Shown here piece after piece: positions 35,518 to 44,929 of a stretch of 64,000 nt of DNA. Numbering within the stretch: the first letter of the stretch is position 1; each line of letters begins with the position of its first letter. The translations under genes were made by a program, and so were the position numbers. The stretch is taken from positions 1 to 64,000 of the forward strand of contig NZ_VSZS01000054.1 of NCBI RefSeq assembly GCF_008180155.1, in the 5' to 3' direction. The notes below the pieces were generated by a model. The model saw only the letters and a list, made by a program, of their open reading frames with translations. It was not told the DNA's origin and did no database searches. This stretch comes from Neoaquamicrobium microcysteis. Lineage in GTDB: Bacteria > Pseudomonadota > Alphaproteobacteria > Rhizobiales > Rhizobiaceae.

Positions 35518-36768
35518 TCAGGCGACTTCCTTGCCGGCGATCGTGGTCGTCAGGACGCCTGCTGCAAAGATTTCCAGATCGACGTGGGCCAGGGCCTGCC
35601 GCGCGCAGCCGTCGCGTATCAGCGGCATCTCGTCGGGTTCGAGGTCGAAGGAGATTGCGGCATTGTGCTGGCCGCCGGCGGTGCGCGAAATCGCGTCGCG
35701 CATGGCGGGCTCGATCACGTCGAAGGCCGAGGTGCCGAGGCCGACGATGGCGACGGGTGCGGGGTCGAACAGCGCAAACAGGCTGCCGAGCCCGAAGCCG
35801 ATGGCCTCGCCCGCCTTCTGGAAGGCTTCTCGTTCCCTGCCTTCATGGTCGCGGGCGGCGGCGGCCAGCGCCAGCATCGTGGCGTCGTCGATGTCGGCTG
35901 CGGGCTGGGCGCGCTCGCTTTCGCCCCGCGCGTGGCGCAGGATGGCGTAGTTGCCGGCATAGGCCTCGATGCAGCCGCGCCGTCCGCAGCGGCACTGCGC
36001 ACCGTCCGGGATATGCACCATGTGACCGAACTCGCCGCCCGAAGAATGCGAGCCGGTGAAAAGCTCGCCTCGCAGCACCAGCCCCATGCCGATGCCGTTG
36101 GACAGGAGGATGGTGAAGAAGTTGTCGGAGTAGCGCTCCGGCGCGCGGCTGCGCAAGGCGACCGCGATCATGTTGCAGTCGTTCTCCACCGTGACCGGAA
36201 TGGTGAAGATCGCCTCGAGCGCATCGGCGAAGGCGATGTCGCTGTGAGGCGTGATCGGCGACCACAGCAGCTTGCGCGCGTCGGAATCGGTTATGCCCTG
36301 AACGGCGAGCGTCATGCGCAGCAACGGGCCGTGCTCGGGCTGGACGCGCGCCAGCAGGCGGCGCACCGATGCCGTCACCGCCTCGACCAGATCGCCCTCG
36401 TTCATGGTAAGGGTGGGTGGGCGCGAGATGTCGTGGGCGATGGCCCGCCCTGAATAGTCGATCAGCGAGGCCGACAGCGAGTTGAGCGAGAGCACCACGG
36501 AGACGACCGTCGCCGCCCTAGGGTTGAGGCCCAGCGCCACCTGCGGGCGGCCGCGCTTTGCGGCGATGGTTTCGCCGCTGCGCACCTCCGCCAGAATGCC
36601 TTCCTCGATCAGATCGGCCGCGATGGTGGAGATGGTGGAATTGCTGAGGCCGGTGACGGCCGCGATCTCGGTGCGCGACGGCTGGCCTGCGCGGCGGACC
36701 GCGGCGATAACCATCGCGCGGTTCTTGCGGCGCAGATCGTCGTGGCGCACGCCGATCGTCATATGCAT
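35518..36768 (-). CDS. ROK-family transcriptional regulator (XylR-like)
   Basis: A 416-residue repressor. Residues about 15-75 form a winged HTH (RTEIAAVTGLSNSTISTIAADLIEEG), followed by the ROK fold with VENDCNMIA, SSGGEFGHM and the zinc motif CRCGRRGCIEAYAG. Family members such as XylR and NagC bind free or phosphorylated sugars. It is divergent from the xylF-like importer gene, and a 27-base palindrome in the 202-base gap is its probable operator. Confidence 0.87.
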   Translation of the reverse strand: MHMTIGVRHDDLRRKNRAMVIAAVRRAGQPSRTEIAAVTGLSNSTISTIAADLIEEGILAEVRSGETIAAKRGRPQVALGLNPRAATVVSVVLSLNSLSASLIDYSGRAIAHDISRPPTLTMNEGDLVEAVTASVRRLLARVQPEHGPLLRMTLAVQGITDSDARKLLWSPITPHSDIAFADALEAIFTIPVTVENDCNMIAVALRSRAPERYSDNFFTILLSNGIGMGLVLRGELFTGSHSSGGEFGHMVHIPDGAQCRCGRRGCIEAYAGNYAILRHARGESERAQPAADIDDATMLALAAAARDHEGREREAFQKAGEAIGFGLGSLFALFDPAPVAIVGLGTSAFDVIEPAMRDAISRTAGGQHNAAISFDLEPDEMPLIRDGCARQALAHVDLEIFAAGVLTTTIAGKEVA

Positions 36769-36854
36769 ATTCCTCCCTGCAATGCTGCCGGTCTAGTCCG
36801 GATGAGGTGGGTCTAGCCGTCTTCTGCGGGCTTCGCCAGCATCGCAGGAAGATA

Positions 36855-36883
36855 TTGACACAGAGCTTCCGGTGAGTCATTCT
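36855..36883 (+). promoter_or_regulatory. Sigma-70-type promoter of the sugar ABC operon
   Basis: TTGACA at 36855-36860, a 17-base spacer and CATTCT at 36878-36883. The -10 element touches the palindrome that begins at 36881, so a bound repressor would block transcription start. Confidence 0.5.
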
Positions 36884-36907
36884 TTTTTTCGAGGCTCGAA
36901 AAAAAGA
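36881..36907. promoter_or_regulatory. 27-base perfect palindrome, candidate ROK operator
   Basis: Left arm TCTTTTTTTCGAG (36881-36893), one central G, and the exact reverse complement CTCGAAAAAAAGA (36895-36907). It overlaps the -10 of the xylF promoter and lies between the ROK gene and its presumed target. Formation of an RNA hairpin is also possible, but the location argues for a protein-binding site. Confidence 0.65.
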
Positions 36908-36970
36908 GCTTCGCATCTGTTGTAGAGCTAGTGTCATCAAGCGCTCCAACGGGGCGCAGGGAGGAACATC

Positions 36971-38014
36971 ATGAAGAGATTTGCAACCGCCATGCTGGCC
37001 GGCGTCGCCATGTCGCTCACGCTGTCGGCAGCGGCCCATGCCGAAGGCAAGACCATCGGCGTTTCCTGGTCGAACTTCCAGGAAGAGCGCTGGAAGACCG
37101 ACGAAGCCGCGATGAAGGCGGCGATCGAGGCCGCCGGCAACACCTATATCTCCGCCGACGCGCAGTCTTCCGCCGCCAAGCAGCTGACGGACGTGGAGGC
37201 GCTGATTTCGCAGGGCGCCAACGCGCTCATCATCCTTGCCCAGGACTCCAGCGCCATCGGGCCGGCCGTCGAGAACGCCGTGGCCGAGGGCATTCCGGTC
37301 GTCGGTTATGACCGCCTGATCGAGAACGCCGACGCGTTCTACCTGACCTTCGACAACAAGGAAGTGGGCCGCATGCAGGCGCGCGCCGTGTTCGAGGCCC
37401 AGCCGGAAGGCAACTACGCCTTCATCAAGGGCTCTTCGGCCGACCCGAACGCCGACTTCCTGTTCTCGGGCCAGATGGAAGTGCTGAAGGAAGCCATCGA
37501 CAGCGGCGCGATCAAGAATGTCGGCGAGGCCTATACCGATGGCTGGCTGCCCGCCAACGCGCAGCGCAACATGGAGCAGATCCTGACCCAGAACAACAAC
37601 GACGTCGATGCGGTCGTGGCGTCCAACGACGGCACCGCCGGCGGCGTTGTCGCGGCGCTGGAAGCGCAGGGTCTTGCCGGAACCGTTCCGGTATCCGGCC
37701 AGGACGGCGACCATGCCGCGCTGAACCGCATCGCGCTGGGTACGCAGACCGTTTCGGTGTGGAAGGACTCGCGCGAGCTGGGCAAGGCTGCGGCCGAGAT
37801 CGCCAACCAGCTGGCGGAAGGCACCGCCATGGATGCCGTGGACGGCGCGTCCAAGTGGGCCGACGGCCCCAACGGCGTCGAGATGAACGCGATCTTCCTG
37901 ACGCCGAACCCGATCACGCGCGACAACCTCAACGAGGTGATCGAGGCGGGCTGGGTGACCAAGGAAGTGGTCTGCCAGGGCGTCGCTGCCGGCACCGTCG
38001 CCGCCTGCGACTAA
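36971..38014 (+). CDS. xylF: Sugar ABC transporter substrate-binding protein (XylF-like)
   Basis: A 347-residue periplasmic protein with a signal peptide ending [50 protein letters not shown] and VSGQDGD match the XylF/RbsB type I fold, with best resemblance to xylose-binding proteins (YDRLI and the late conserved Asp). GGGAGG precedes the start. First gene of an operon with a permease and an ATPase; xylose as substrate is likely but not certain. Confidence 0.8.
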   Translation: MKRFATAMLAGVAMSLTLSAAAHAEGKTIGVSWSNFQEERWKTDEAAMKAAIEAAGNTYISADAQSSAAKQLTDVEALISQGANALIILAQDSSAIGPAVENAVAEGIPVVGYDRLIENADAFYLTFDNKEVGRMQARAVFEAQPEGNYAFIKGSSADPNADFLFSGQMEVLKEAIDSGAIKNVGEAYTDGWLPANAQRNMEQILTQNNNDVDAVVASNDGTAGGVVAALEAQGLAGTVPVSGQDGDHAALNRIALGTQTVSVWKDSRELGKAAAEIANQLAEGTAMDAVDGASKWADGPNGVEMNAIFLTPNPITRDNLNEVIEAGWVTKEVVCQGVAAGTVAACD

Positions 38015-38036
38015 GGCTGAACTGAACGCACATGAG

Positions 38037-38063
38037 CGCCGCGGTTTGACGAAAGCCGCGGCG
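38037..38063 (+). terminator. GC-rich stem-loop between xylF and xylH
   Basis: Arms CGCCGCGG (38037-38044) and CCGCGGCG (38056-38063) around an 11-base loop. There is no T-run. As with pstS, it may protect the mRNA of the binding-protein gene from 3' decay or cause partial termination. Confidence 0.5.
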
Positions 38064-38177
38064 TTCACTTACCTCGAACGCGCATCGCAACGGGCCTGAA
38101 CCGGATACCAAGTTCGGCCCAGATGCACTAAGCTTGGCCAGCCGGCGCCTCCGGGCGCCCGGACGGGGAGGACGATC

Positions 38178-39488
38178 ATGTCGGATGCGACCACACATGC
38201 GCCGGCGGACAGGGCACGCGCAAGCGAACTCGGCCCGGTAGCCCGGTTTCTCAAGGCAACCGAACTCGACACACGCATGCTCGGCATGGTGGGCGCGCTG
38301 ATCCTGATCTGGGGCGTGTTCCACGTGCTGTCCGGCGGGCTGTTCCTGACCCCGCGAAACCTCTGGAACCTGTCGGTCCAGTCGTCCTCGATCGCGGTCA
38401 TGGCGACCGGCATGGTGCTGGTGATCGTGACGCGCAACATCGACCTTTCGGTCGGCTCCATACTGGGCTTCGTGGGCATGATAATGGGCGTCACGCAGGC
38501 CGAGATCATGCCGGCGATCATCGGCTTCGGCCATCCGGCGATGTGGCTGATCGCCGCTTTCGTCGGCCTTGTCGTCGGCGTGTCGATCGGCGCGCTGCAC
38601 GGCTTCATCATCGCCTATCTGGGCGTGCCGGCCTTCATCGTGACGCTCGGCGGCCTGCTGGTTTGGCGCGGGGCGGCATGGTGGGTGACGAGCGGCCGCA
38701 CGGTCGCGCCCATGGACGCCACGTTCCGCCTGATGGGCGGCGGCCCCGACGGCGCGATAGGCTCGACATGGAGCTGGGTGGTCGGCATCGTCGCCTGCGT
38801 CGCCGTCATCGTGATGCTGATGAACGCGCGGGCGCAGCGCAAGCGCTTCAATTTTCCGCAGCGGCCGCTATGGGCCGAAGGCTTCCTCGGCACACTCGTC
38901 TGCGCGATCATCCTGGGCGCGGTGGCCGTCGCCAATTCCTATGCGTGGCCCATCGGCATCGTGCGCCGCTACTATGAAGCGCTGGGCCAGGAAGTGCCGG
39001 AGAACGCATTCATCGCGCACGGCATCGCCATTCCGGTGCTGATCGCGCTGGCCGTGGGCATCGCCATGACGTTCGTGGCCACGCGCACGCGGTTCGGCCG
39101 CTACGTGTTCGCCATCGGCGGCAACCCGGAGGCCGCCACGCTGGCCGGCATCAACACGCGCTGGGTGACGATGAAGATCTTCATGCTGATGGGTGGGCTT
39201 GCCGCCATCGGCGCGATGATCTCGACGGCGCGCCTGAACGCGGCCACCAACGCGCAGGGCACGCTGGACGAGTTGCTGGTGATCGCCGCGGCGGTGATCG
39301 GCGGCACGTCATTGTCGGGCGGCGTCGGCACGATCGCGGGCGCAATGCTAGGCGCGGTGCTGATGCAGTCGCTGGCGTCGGGCATGATCCTGCTGGGCGT
39401 GGACACGCCGCTGCAGAACATCGTCGTCGGCCTGGCGCTCGTCGTCGCCGTATGGCTCGACACCGTCTATCGCCGCAGGATCGGTTGA
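38178..39488 (+). CDS. xylH: Sugar ABC transporter permease (XylH-like)
   Basis: A 436-residue membrane protein with about twelve hydrophobic segments. [54 protein letters not shown] and [23 protein letters not shown] are RbsC/XylH motifs. Its length is closer to XylH than to RbsC. GGGGAGG lies upstream; the ATPase gene follows after 11 bases. Confidence 0.82.
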   Translation: MSDATTHAPADRARASELGPVARFLKATELDTRMLGMVGALILIWGVFHVLSGGLFLTPRNLWNLSVQSSSIAVMATGMVLVIVTRNIDLSVGSILGFVGMIMGVTQAEIMPAIIGFGHPAMWLIAAFVGLVVGVSIGALHGFIIAYLGVPAFIVTLGGLLVWRGAAWWVTSGRTVAPMDATFRLMGGGPDGAIGSTWSWVVGIVACVAVIVMLMNARAQRKRFNFPQRPLWAEGFLGTLVCAIILGAVAVANSYAWPIGIVRRYYEALGQEVPENAFIAHGIAIPVLIALAVGIAMTFVATRTRFGRYVFAIGGNPEAATLAGINTRWVTMKIFMLMGGLAAIGAMISTARLNAATNAQGTLDELLVIAAAVIGGTSLSGGVGTIAGAMLGAVLMQSLASGMILLGVDTPLQNIVVGLALVVAVWLDTVYRRRIG

Positions 39489-39499
39489 GGAGAAGCGCC

Positions 39500-40285
39500 A
39501 TGACACATGCAGCACCCCTCGTCGAGATGCGCAACATCTCGATCTCGTTCGGCGGCATCCATGCGGTGGACGACGCTTCCATCGACCTTCACGAAGGCGA
39601 AGTCGTCGCGCTCCTGGGCCACAACGGCGCGGGCAAGTCGACGCTCATCAAGATCCTGTCGGGCGCCTACAAGCGCGACGCGGGCGAAATCTTCGTCAAT
39701 GGCGAAGAAGCCACCATCAACAACCCGCGCGACGCCAAGAAGTACGGCATCGAGACGATCTACCAGACGCTGGCGCTGGCGGACAATGTGGACGCAGCTG
39801 CGAACCTTTTCCTCGGGCGCGAACTGCGCACCGCGTGGGGCACGCTGGACGACGTGGCGATGGAATCGGAAACCCGCAAGGTGATGGGCCGTCTCAACCC
39901 GCGCTTCCAGCGTTTCAAGGAGCCGGTGGTGAAGCTTTCGGGCGGCCAGCGCCAGTCGGTCGCGATCGCGCGCGCCATCCACTTCAACGCCCGCATCCTC
40001 ATCATGGACGAGCCGACGGCGGCGCTGGGGCCTCAGGAGACCGCGCAGGTGGGCGAGTTGGTCAAGCAGCTCAAGGATGACGGCATCGGCATCTTCCTCA
40101 TCAGCCACGACATCCACGACGTGTTCGACCTGGCCGACCGGGTCTGCGTGATGAAGAACGGACAGGTCGTCGGCACGGCGCGTACCGAGGACGTGACCAA
40201 GGACGAGGTGCTGGGGATGATCATTCTGGGCAAATGCCCGCCCGGCGCGATTCCGGGTCCGGGCGCGATGCGCGACGCGGCCTGA
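39500..40285 (+). CDS. Sugar ABC transporter ATP-binding protein, single-domain (XylG/FrcA-like)
   Basis: A 261-residue protein with one nucleotide-binding domain: [36 protein letters not shown] and the H-loop ISHDIHDVF. Most RbsA/XylG proteins carry two such domains (about 500 residues), so this is the half-size form known from rhizobial FrcA. GAGGAGAAG precedes ATG 39500. The coding end shows a 12-base tandem duplication including the stop codon. Confidence 0.82.
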   Translation: MTHAAPLVEMRNISISFGGIHAVDDASIDLHEGEVVALLGHNGAGKSTLIKILSGAYKRDAGEIFVNGEEATINNPRDAKKYGIETIYQTLALADNVDAAANLFLGRELRTAWGTLDDVAMESETRKVMGRLNPRFQRFKEPVVKLSGGQRQSVAIARAIHFNARILIMDEPTAALGPQETAQVGELVKQLKDDGIGIFLISHDIHDVFDLADRVCVMKNGQVVGTARTEDVTKDEVLGMIILGKCPPGAIPGPGAMRDAA

Positions 40286-40297
40286 GACGCGGCCTGA
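40274..40297. repeat. 12-base tandem duplication at the ATPase stop codon
   Basis: GACGCGGCCTGA occurs twice in a row (40274-40285 and 40286-40297). The first copy ends the coding sequence with TGA; the second is non-coding. It looks like a recent slippage event. Confidence 0.8.
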
Positions 40298-40313
40298 GCG
40301 GAAGCCCGCGCAA

Positions 40314-40342
40314 CAAAAAAGGGGCCGCGAAGGCCCCTTTTT
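40314..40342. terminator. Bidirectional intrinsic terminator
   Basis: GGGGCC (40321-40326), loop GCGAA, GGCCCC (40332-40337), flanked by A6 on the left and T5 on the right, so it can end transcription from both sides. It lies between the sugar ABC operon and the convergent small lipoprotein gene. Confidence 0.9.
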
Positions 40343-40358
40343 CTCGACATGTCGCCGA

Positions 40359-40616
40359 TCAGCAGCGGTCGGTGTAGACTTGGCCGTACTGGTCGCGATA
40401 GCGGCAGTAGCCCGGACGGTCGGCAGCGCGGCCGATCAGATAGCCGCTGGCGCCGCCGATGGCAGCACCGGCAAGTGCACCCTCGACGCGGCCCGTGGCC
40501 AGACCACCGACAGCGGCACCGACGGCTGCGCCGCCAACACCGGTCTGCTCGGCGGTGGTGCAGCCAGCCGCACCCAGAGTTGCGATGACTGCGGCCGCCA
40601 ACATCAATTTCTTCAT
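40359..40616 (-). CDS. Small glycine-zipper lipoprotein
   Basis: An 85-residue protein. [19 protein letters not shown] is a lipoprotein signal with its lipidation Cys; the body has Gly/Ala zippers ([28 protein letters not shown]) that could pack in a membrane, and ends with Tyr, Arg and a last Cys. The start at 40616 has GGAGG five bases upstream; the frame is open to 40685 but without need. Similar small envelope lipoproteins are common in Hyphomicrobiales; the function is unknown. Confidence 0.75.
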   Translation of the reverse strand: MKKLMLAAAVIATLGAAGCTTAEQTGVGGAAVGAAVGGLATGRVEGALAGAAIGGASGYLIGRAADRPGYCRYRDQYGQVYTDRC

Positions 40617-40714
40617 TCCTGCCTCCATAGCGCTTAAAAAATAACCCTTCCACCGTACCATGCCGAGAGGATGTGGCGTTATCAAGCCGTCCGCCCCCTC
40701 CGCATAATCCTGCG

Positions 40715-41047
40715 TTACCGCATAAGCGGCTCGTCCGACGCGCCGGCATCGTGCGATGCGACAGAAACACCTGAATCGTCAAACGGTTCCACAGAGGCTA
40801 CCAGACGGCCTTCCGGAAGCACGTCCCAGACGAGCTCGGCGTCCATTTCCTCCATGGCGGGGTCCACGAAAACGCAGCTGGCGAAGACGCGCTCGCCCTG
40901 CGGGCGGGCATTCTCGAATTCGGCGGGAAGCACGGCGTCACATTCTTCCATGGTCTCGAAAACCGGTACGGGAGCGGGAAGCTCGCGGCATTCGCCGAGG
41001 TCGCCGGAGCAGCCCACGATCAGAAGCAGTGCAGCAATGTGTTCCAC
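40715..41047 (-). CDS. Hypothetical small lipoprotein
   Basis: A 110-residue protein. [15 protein letters not shown] gives a short hydrophobic signal with a lipobox-like Cys13, unusually short and lacking the normal basic n-region, so lipidation is uncertain. The mature part is acidic with three more Cys ([22 protein letters not shown]). ATG at 41047 follows an AAGGAGC sequence. I do not recognise a family. Confidence 0.55.
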   Translation of the reverse strand: MEHIAALLLIVGCSGDLGECRELPAPVPVFETMEECDAVLPAEFENARPQGERVFASCVFVDPAMEEMDAELVWDVLPEGRLVASVEPFDDSGVSVASHDAGASDEPLMR

Positions 41048-41205
41048 GACGTGCTCCTTTCGCTATGAGGCAGGTTATTCGTCGTCGTTCAGCTAAAATA
41101 CGTTTGAGACGCGTTTCGGTTTCATCGGGCCGCGCTTCATCTTTTGAAAAGCATGCGGCGATAGGCTCGGCGCGGCTGTGGGACGATGCGACCCAGAGGA
41201 CGAAC

Positions 41206-42120
41206 ATGAACGGCGCGGCGAGGCTTGAAGCCTTCCTGGAAATGATGAGTGCGGAGCGTGGTGCGAGCGCCAACACGCTCGACGCCTACCGGCGCGACCT
41301 CGAGGATGCCTCGGCTTTCATCGGCGGTGGGCTTGCCGCAGCTTCCACCGCCGACATCCGCGCATGGCTCGACGATGTGGCCGGGCGCGGCTTCGCGCCG
41401 ACATCGCAGGCTCGCAAGCTCTCCGCCGTGCGGCAGTTCTTCAAGTTCCTCTATGCCGAAGGGCTGCGCCAGGACGACCCCACCGGCATCATCGACGCGC
41501 CGAAGAAGGATCGACCGCTACCCAAGACAATGCGGGAAGACGCGGTGACGCGGCTGCTGGACCGCGCGGAGATCGAAAAGCGCGAGGCTGCGGACGATGC
41601 GGAACGGCTGGCGGCCTGCCGGCTGAACGCGCTGGTGGAGACGCTCTACGCCACCGGGTTGCGCGTGTCAGAACTCGTGGCGCTGCCCGTGACAGTCGCG
41701 CTTCGCGACGAGCGCTTCTTCGTCGTTCGCGGCAAGGGCGGCAAGGAACGCATGGTGCCGCTGTCGCCGAAGGCGCGCGCTGCCATGAAGGAGTGGCTTG
41801 CCGCGCGCGCAGGCGTCGCGAGGCTGAAGGAGAGCCCGTTCCTGTTTCCCGCGTCATCGGAAAGCGGCCACCTGCCGCGGCAGGTCTTCGCCCGCGACCT
41901 CAAGGCTCTGGCCGGACGCGCCGGCGTTCCAGTTGCGAAGGTGTCGCCCCACGTGCTGCGCCATGCTTTCGCCAGCCACCTGTTGCAGAACGGGGCCGAC
42001 CTGCGCGCGGTACAGCAGCTTCTCGGCCATGCGGACATTTCGACCACGCAAATCTACACCCACGTGCTTGAAAACCGGCTGGTGGAGCTGGTCAGCAGGC
42101 ATCACCCGCTTGCCGACTAG
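41206..42120 (+). CDS. xerD: Site-specific tyrosine recombinase XerD
   Basis: A 304-residue recombinase. The N-terminal SAM-like domain ([20 protein letters not shown]) is followed by the catalytic domain with Arg in [12 protein letters not shown], Lys in [38 protein letters not shown] and the nucleophile Tyr. The start at 41206 follows AGAGGA; the long open frame upstream to 40756 overlaps the opposite lipoprotein gene and is not used. With XerC it resolves chromosome dimers at dif. accA follows 83 bases later. Confidence 0.9.
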   Translation: MNGAARLEAFLEMMSAERGASANTLDAYRRDLEDASAFIGGGLAAASTADIRAWLDDVAGRGFAPTSQARKLSAVRQFFKFLYAEGLRQDDPTGIIDAPKKDRPLPKTMREDAVTRLLDRAEIEKREAADDAERLAACRLNALVETLYATGLRVSELVALPVTVALRDERFFVVRGKGGKERMVPLSPKARAAMKEWLAARAGVARLKESPFLFPASSESGHLPRQVFARDLKALAGRAGVPVAKVSPHVLRHAFASHLLQNGADLRAVQQLLGHADISTTQIYTHVLENRLVELVSRHHPLAD

Positions 42121-42203
42121 CGCTCGTATCGTTATGTGAAGCCCCCAGCAGCGCATATTTCGCGCCTTTCGACCGCTCAATCACCCCGGATACAGTAGGG
42201 CGA

Positions 42204-43154
42204 ATGTTCAACTATCTCGATTTCGAAAAACCCGTCGCAGACCTCGAAGGCAAAATCCTCGAGCTGAAGAAGCTCTCCGAGAACGGCGAGGCGGTGGATG
42301 TCGGTGACGAGATCGCCCGGCTGGAAAAGCGCTCGCAGGACGCGCTTCGAGAGGCCTATCGCCAGCTCACCCCATGGCAGAAGGTACAGGTCGCGCGCCA
42401 CCCCGACCGGCCGCATTGCCTCGACTATGTGCGCACGCTCTTCACCGACTTCACCCAGCTTGCCGGCGACCGCGCCTTTGGCGAGGACAATGCCGTCATC
42501 GCCGGCTTCGCGCGTTTTCGCGGCGATGCCGTAGCCGTGCTGGGGCTGGAGAAGGGCAACGACACGCAGACGCGCCTCAAGCACAATTTCGGCAGCGCGC
42601 GCCCGGAAGGCTACCGCAAGGCGGTGCGCGTGATGGAGATGGCAGACCGGTTCGGCATTCCCGTCGTCAGCCTCGTCGATACGGCCGGCGCCTATCCCGG
42701 CATCGGCGCGGAGGAACGCGGACAGGCGGAAGCCATCGCCCGGTCGACATCTGCATGTCTCTCGCTGCGCTCGCCCAATGTCTCGGTCATCATCGGCGAG
42801 GGCGGTTCGGGCGGCGCGATCGCCATAGCGGTCGCCAACCAGGTCTACATGCTGGAGCACTCCATCTATTCTGTGATCTCGCCCGAAGGCGCAGCTTCGA
42901 TCCTCTGGCGCGACACGACGCGCTCGAAGGATGCCGCGACCAACATGAAGATCACCGCGCAGGACCTTCTGGAGCTGAAGATCATCGACGGCGTGATCGC
43001 CGAGCCGCTGGGCGGCGCGCATCGCGGGGCCGAGCAGGTCATCAACGCGGCAGGCGACCAGATCGCCAAGGGCTTCTCCGATCTTGCCGGCCAGAACATG
43101 GACTATCGCGAACATCGCCGCGAAAAGTTCCTCGCCATGGGCCGCAACCTCTAG
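42204..43154 (+). CDS. accA: Acetyl-CoA carboxylase carboxyltransferase subunit alpha
   Basis: A 316-residue protein of normal AccA length. The N-terminal helical part (DFEKPVADLEGKILELKK) leads to the crotonase-like domain with VSLVDTAGAYPGIGAEERGQAEAIARS (about residues 152-178) and GEGGSGGAIAIA, the CoA and oxyanion-hole regions. With AccD it transfers carboxyl from biotin to acetyl-CoA, the first step in fatty acid synthesis. The gap of 206 bases after it has only a weak hairpin near 43279-43294. Confidence 0.93.
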   Translation: MFNYLDFEKPVADLEGKILELKKLSENGEAVDVGDEIARLEKRSQDALREAYRQLTPWQKVQVARHPDRPHCLDYVRTLFTDFTQLAGDRAFGEDNAVIAGFARFRGDAVAVLGLEKGNDTQTRLKHNFGSARPEGYRKAVRVMEMADRFGIPVVSLVDTAGAYPGIGAEERGQAEAIARSTSACLSLRSPNVSVIIGEGGSGGAIAIAVANQVYMLEHSIYSVISPEGAASILWRDTTRSKDAATNMKITAQDLLELKIIDGVIAEPLGGAHRGAEQVINAAGDQIAKGFSDLAGQNMDYREHRREKFLAMGRNL

Positions 43155-43360
43155 CTTCAGCCGTACAGTTCCGCCACAAAATCGCCTTGTGTCTTCTTTC
43201 AATGGGAAAAGACGCTGCGATGACTTTCGCGTGAGTGCGAAAGGGTAAAGATTGCGGTAAGGATTTTTCAAGGTTAACCGACCTATTGTCGGTGTGGGGC
43301 ACAGGTAATTTCGGGGACGGACGGCCTCGTCATTCACAACCAGAGTAAGATCCGCGATCC

Positions 43361-44683
43361 ATGACGACCAGCATCGCACGCGCCGGCCTGTTGATTACCG
43401 CCTTGTTCATAGCAGGGTGCAACGGCTCGCTCGAAGATATCGCGCCGACGAGCGGCCCGGCCAAGGCCACGCGGCCCCTGCCGGACAAGATCGTACAGTC
43501 GATGCGCGCCAAGGGCATGTCGACGACCGCGCCGATCATGGTGCGCATCTTCAAGGAAGAGGCGACCCTCGAGGTCTGGAAGCAGAAGACCAACGGCCGC
43601 TACGACCTCGTCACCAACTACGACATCTGCAAATGGTCGGGTAAGCTCGGGCCGAAATTCACGGAAGGCGACCGGCAGGCGCCCGAGGGTTTCTACATGG
43701 TGCGGCCGCACCAGATGAATCCGCAGTCGCAGTATCACCTGGCGTTCAATATCGGCTTCCCCAACTCCTATGACCGCGCACACGGCCGTACGGGGCAGCA
43801 TCTGATGGTACACGGAGCGTGCTCGTCGGCGGGCTGCTACTCGATGACCGACGCGCAGATGGAGCAGATCTACGCATTCGCCCGCGACGCCTTCAAAGGC
43901 GGGCAGACCGAATTTCAGGTCCAGGCTTTCCCCTTCCGCATGACGGCGGCCAACATGGCGCGCTACCAGGACGACCCGAACTACGAGTTCTGGACGATGC
44001 TGAAGGAAGGCTACGACCATTTCGAGATCACCAAGAGCCCGCCCAAGGTGGACGTTTGCGGCAGGCGCTACGTGTTCAACCAGATCGCCCAGCCGGGGCA
44101 GGCGTTCTCGCCGACGGCGGCCTGCCCGGTGACCACGCAGCCGGAGACGCTGCAGGTGGCCTACAGGAGCTACCAGGCGACCTACGACGCGGCGTTCTCG
44201 GCGGCGGCCGGGAAGGGCTCTTCCAAGAGCACACCTGCGCCGTCCATCGCCGGCCTCAAGGAAGCAGCGCTCGTGGCCGACTGGTCGCGCAGGCGCGCCC
44301 GTGGCGAGCGCGTGACGCGCGAGCCGCCTTCGCTCGACCGGCCCGACGTGCTGATGGCAGAAGAACGCCCGGCAGCGCCGGCAGCTGCGCCGCGGCTCGA
44401 AACCACGGTTGCAGCCGTGCCGACGCCCGCACCGGCCGAGCAGCAGGCCGCTGCGCCCGCGGCCACCACCAGCGCGTCGCCGCTTGCCTCGCTGTTCCCG
44501 CCCCGCCGTACTGCAGCTCCGGCTGTCGCACCTGCCGCCGAGCCCGAAACAGCCGCTGCGGCCGACGGCGCACCCATTCCTCCGGCAAGCCCACAGGGCG
44601 AGGCGGCAGCCGCGGCAGCGGCCCAGCCCGCGCCTGCGAAGCCCGGCCTGCGCAGCCGCCTGCTCGGCATGTTCGGCGGCTGA
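43361..44683 (+). CDS. L,D-transpeptidase-family (YafK-like) lipoprotein
   Basis: A 440-residue exported protein with signal LLITALFIAGC ending in a lipidation Cys near residue 20. The L,D-transpeptidase domain of YkuD/YafK type lies at about 55-240 and holds VHGACSSAGCYSM, with the catalytic Cys in the S-x-G-C motif. The last 170 residues are low in complexity, rich in Ala and Pro, and probably cross the periplasm or cell wall. It may modify peptidoglycan crosslinks or attach a protein to them. Confidence 0.82.
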   Translation: MTTSIARAGLLITALFIAGCNGSLEDIAPTSGPAKATRPLPDKIVQSMRAKGMSTTAPIMVRIFKEEATLEVWKQKTNGRYDLVTNYDICKWSGKLGPKFTEGDRQAPEGFYMVRPHQMNPQSQYHLAFNIGFPNSYDRAHGRTGQHLMVHGACSSAGCYSMTDAQMEQIYAFARDAFKGGQTEFQVQAFPFRMTAANMARYQDDPNYEFWTMLKEGYDHFEITKSPPKVDVCGRRYVFNQIAQPGQAFSPTAACPVTTQPETLQVAYRSYQATYDAAFSAAAGKGSSKSTPAPSIAGLKEAALVADWSRRRARGERVTREPPSLDRPDVLMAEERPAAPAAAPRLETTVAAVPTPAPAEQQAAAPAATTSASPLASLFPPRRTAAPAVAPAAEPETAAAADGAPIPPASPQGEAAAAAAAQPAPAKPGLRSRLLGMFGG

Positions 44684-44689
44684 GCTGGC

Positions 44690-44929
44690 TTGGACGATAC
44701 GATCGAGGTCTATGATCTGAGGGGGCTGAACTGCCCCCTCCCGGTCCTGCGCGCCAGAAAGCGGCTTGCCGGGATGGCGCCGGGGGCGCGGCTATGGGTG
44801 GAGACCACCGATCCGCTGGCCGTGATAGACGTGCCCGCCTTCTGCACCGAGAGCGGCCACAGCCTTGTGCAGAGCGAGGCTTTCGACGGCGGTCACAGGT
44901 TCCTGATCGAGCGCGGCGTCAGCCCTTGA
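44690..44929 (+). CDS. TusA-family sulfurtransferase-like protein
   Basis: A 79-residue protein with the TusA signature DLRGLNCPLPVLRARKRLAG; the Cys of CPxP (residue 15) would carry persulfide sulfur. TTG at 44690 is the only suitable start, six bases after the L,D-transpeptidase stop and without a strong ribosome site, so coupling with that gene is possible. The end overlaps the convergent COG0523 gene by 11 bases. Members deliver sulfur for tRNA thiolation or other pathways; the role here is unknown. Confidence 0.8.
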   Translation: MDDTIEVYDLRGLNCPLPVLRARKRLAGMAPGARLWVETTDPLAVIDVPAFCTESGHSLVQSEAFDGGHRFLIERGVSP

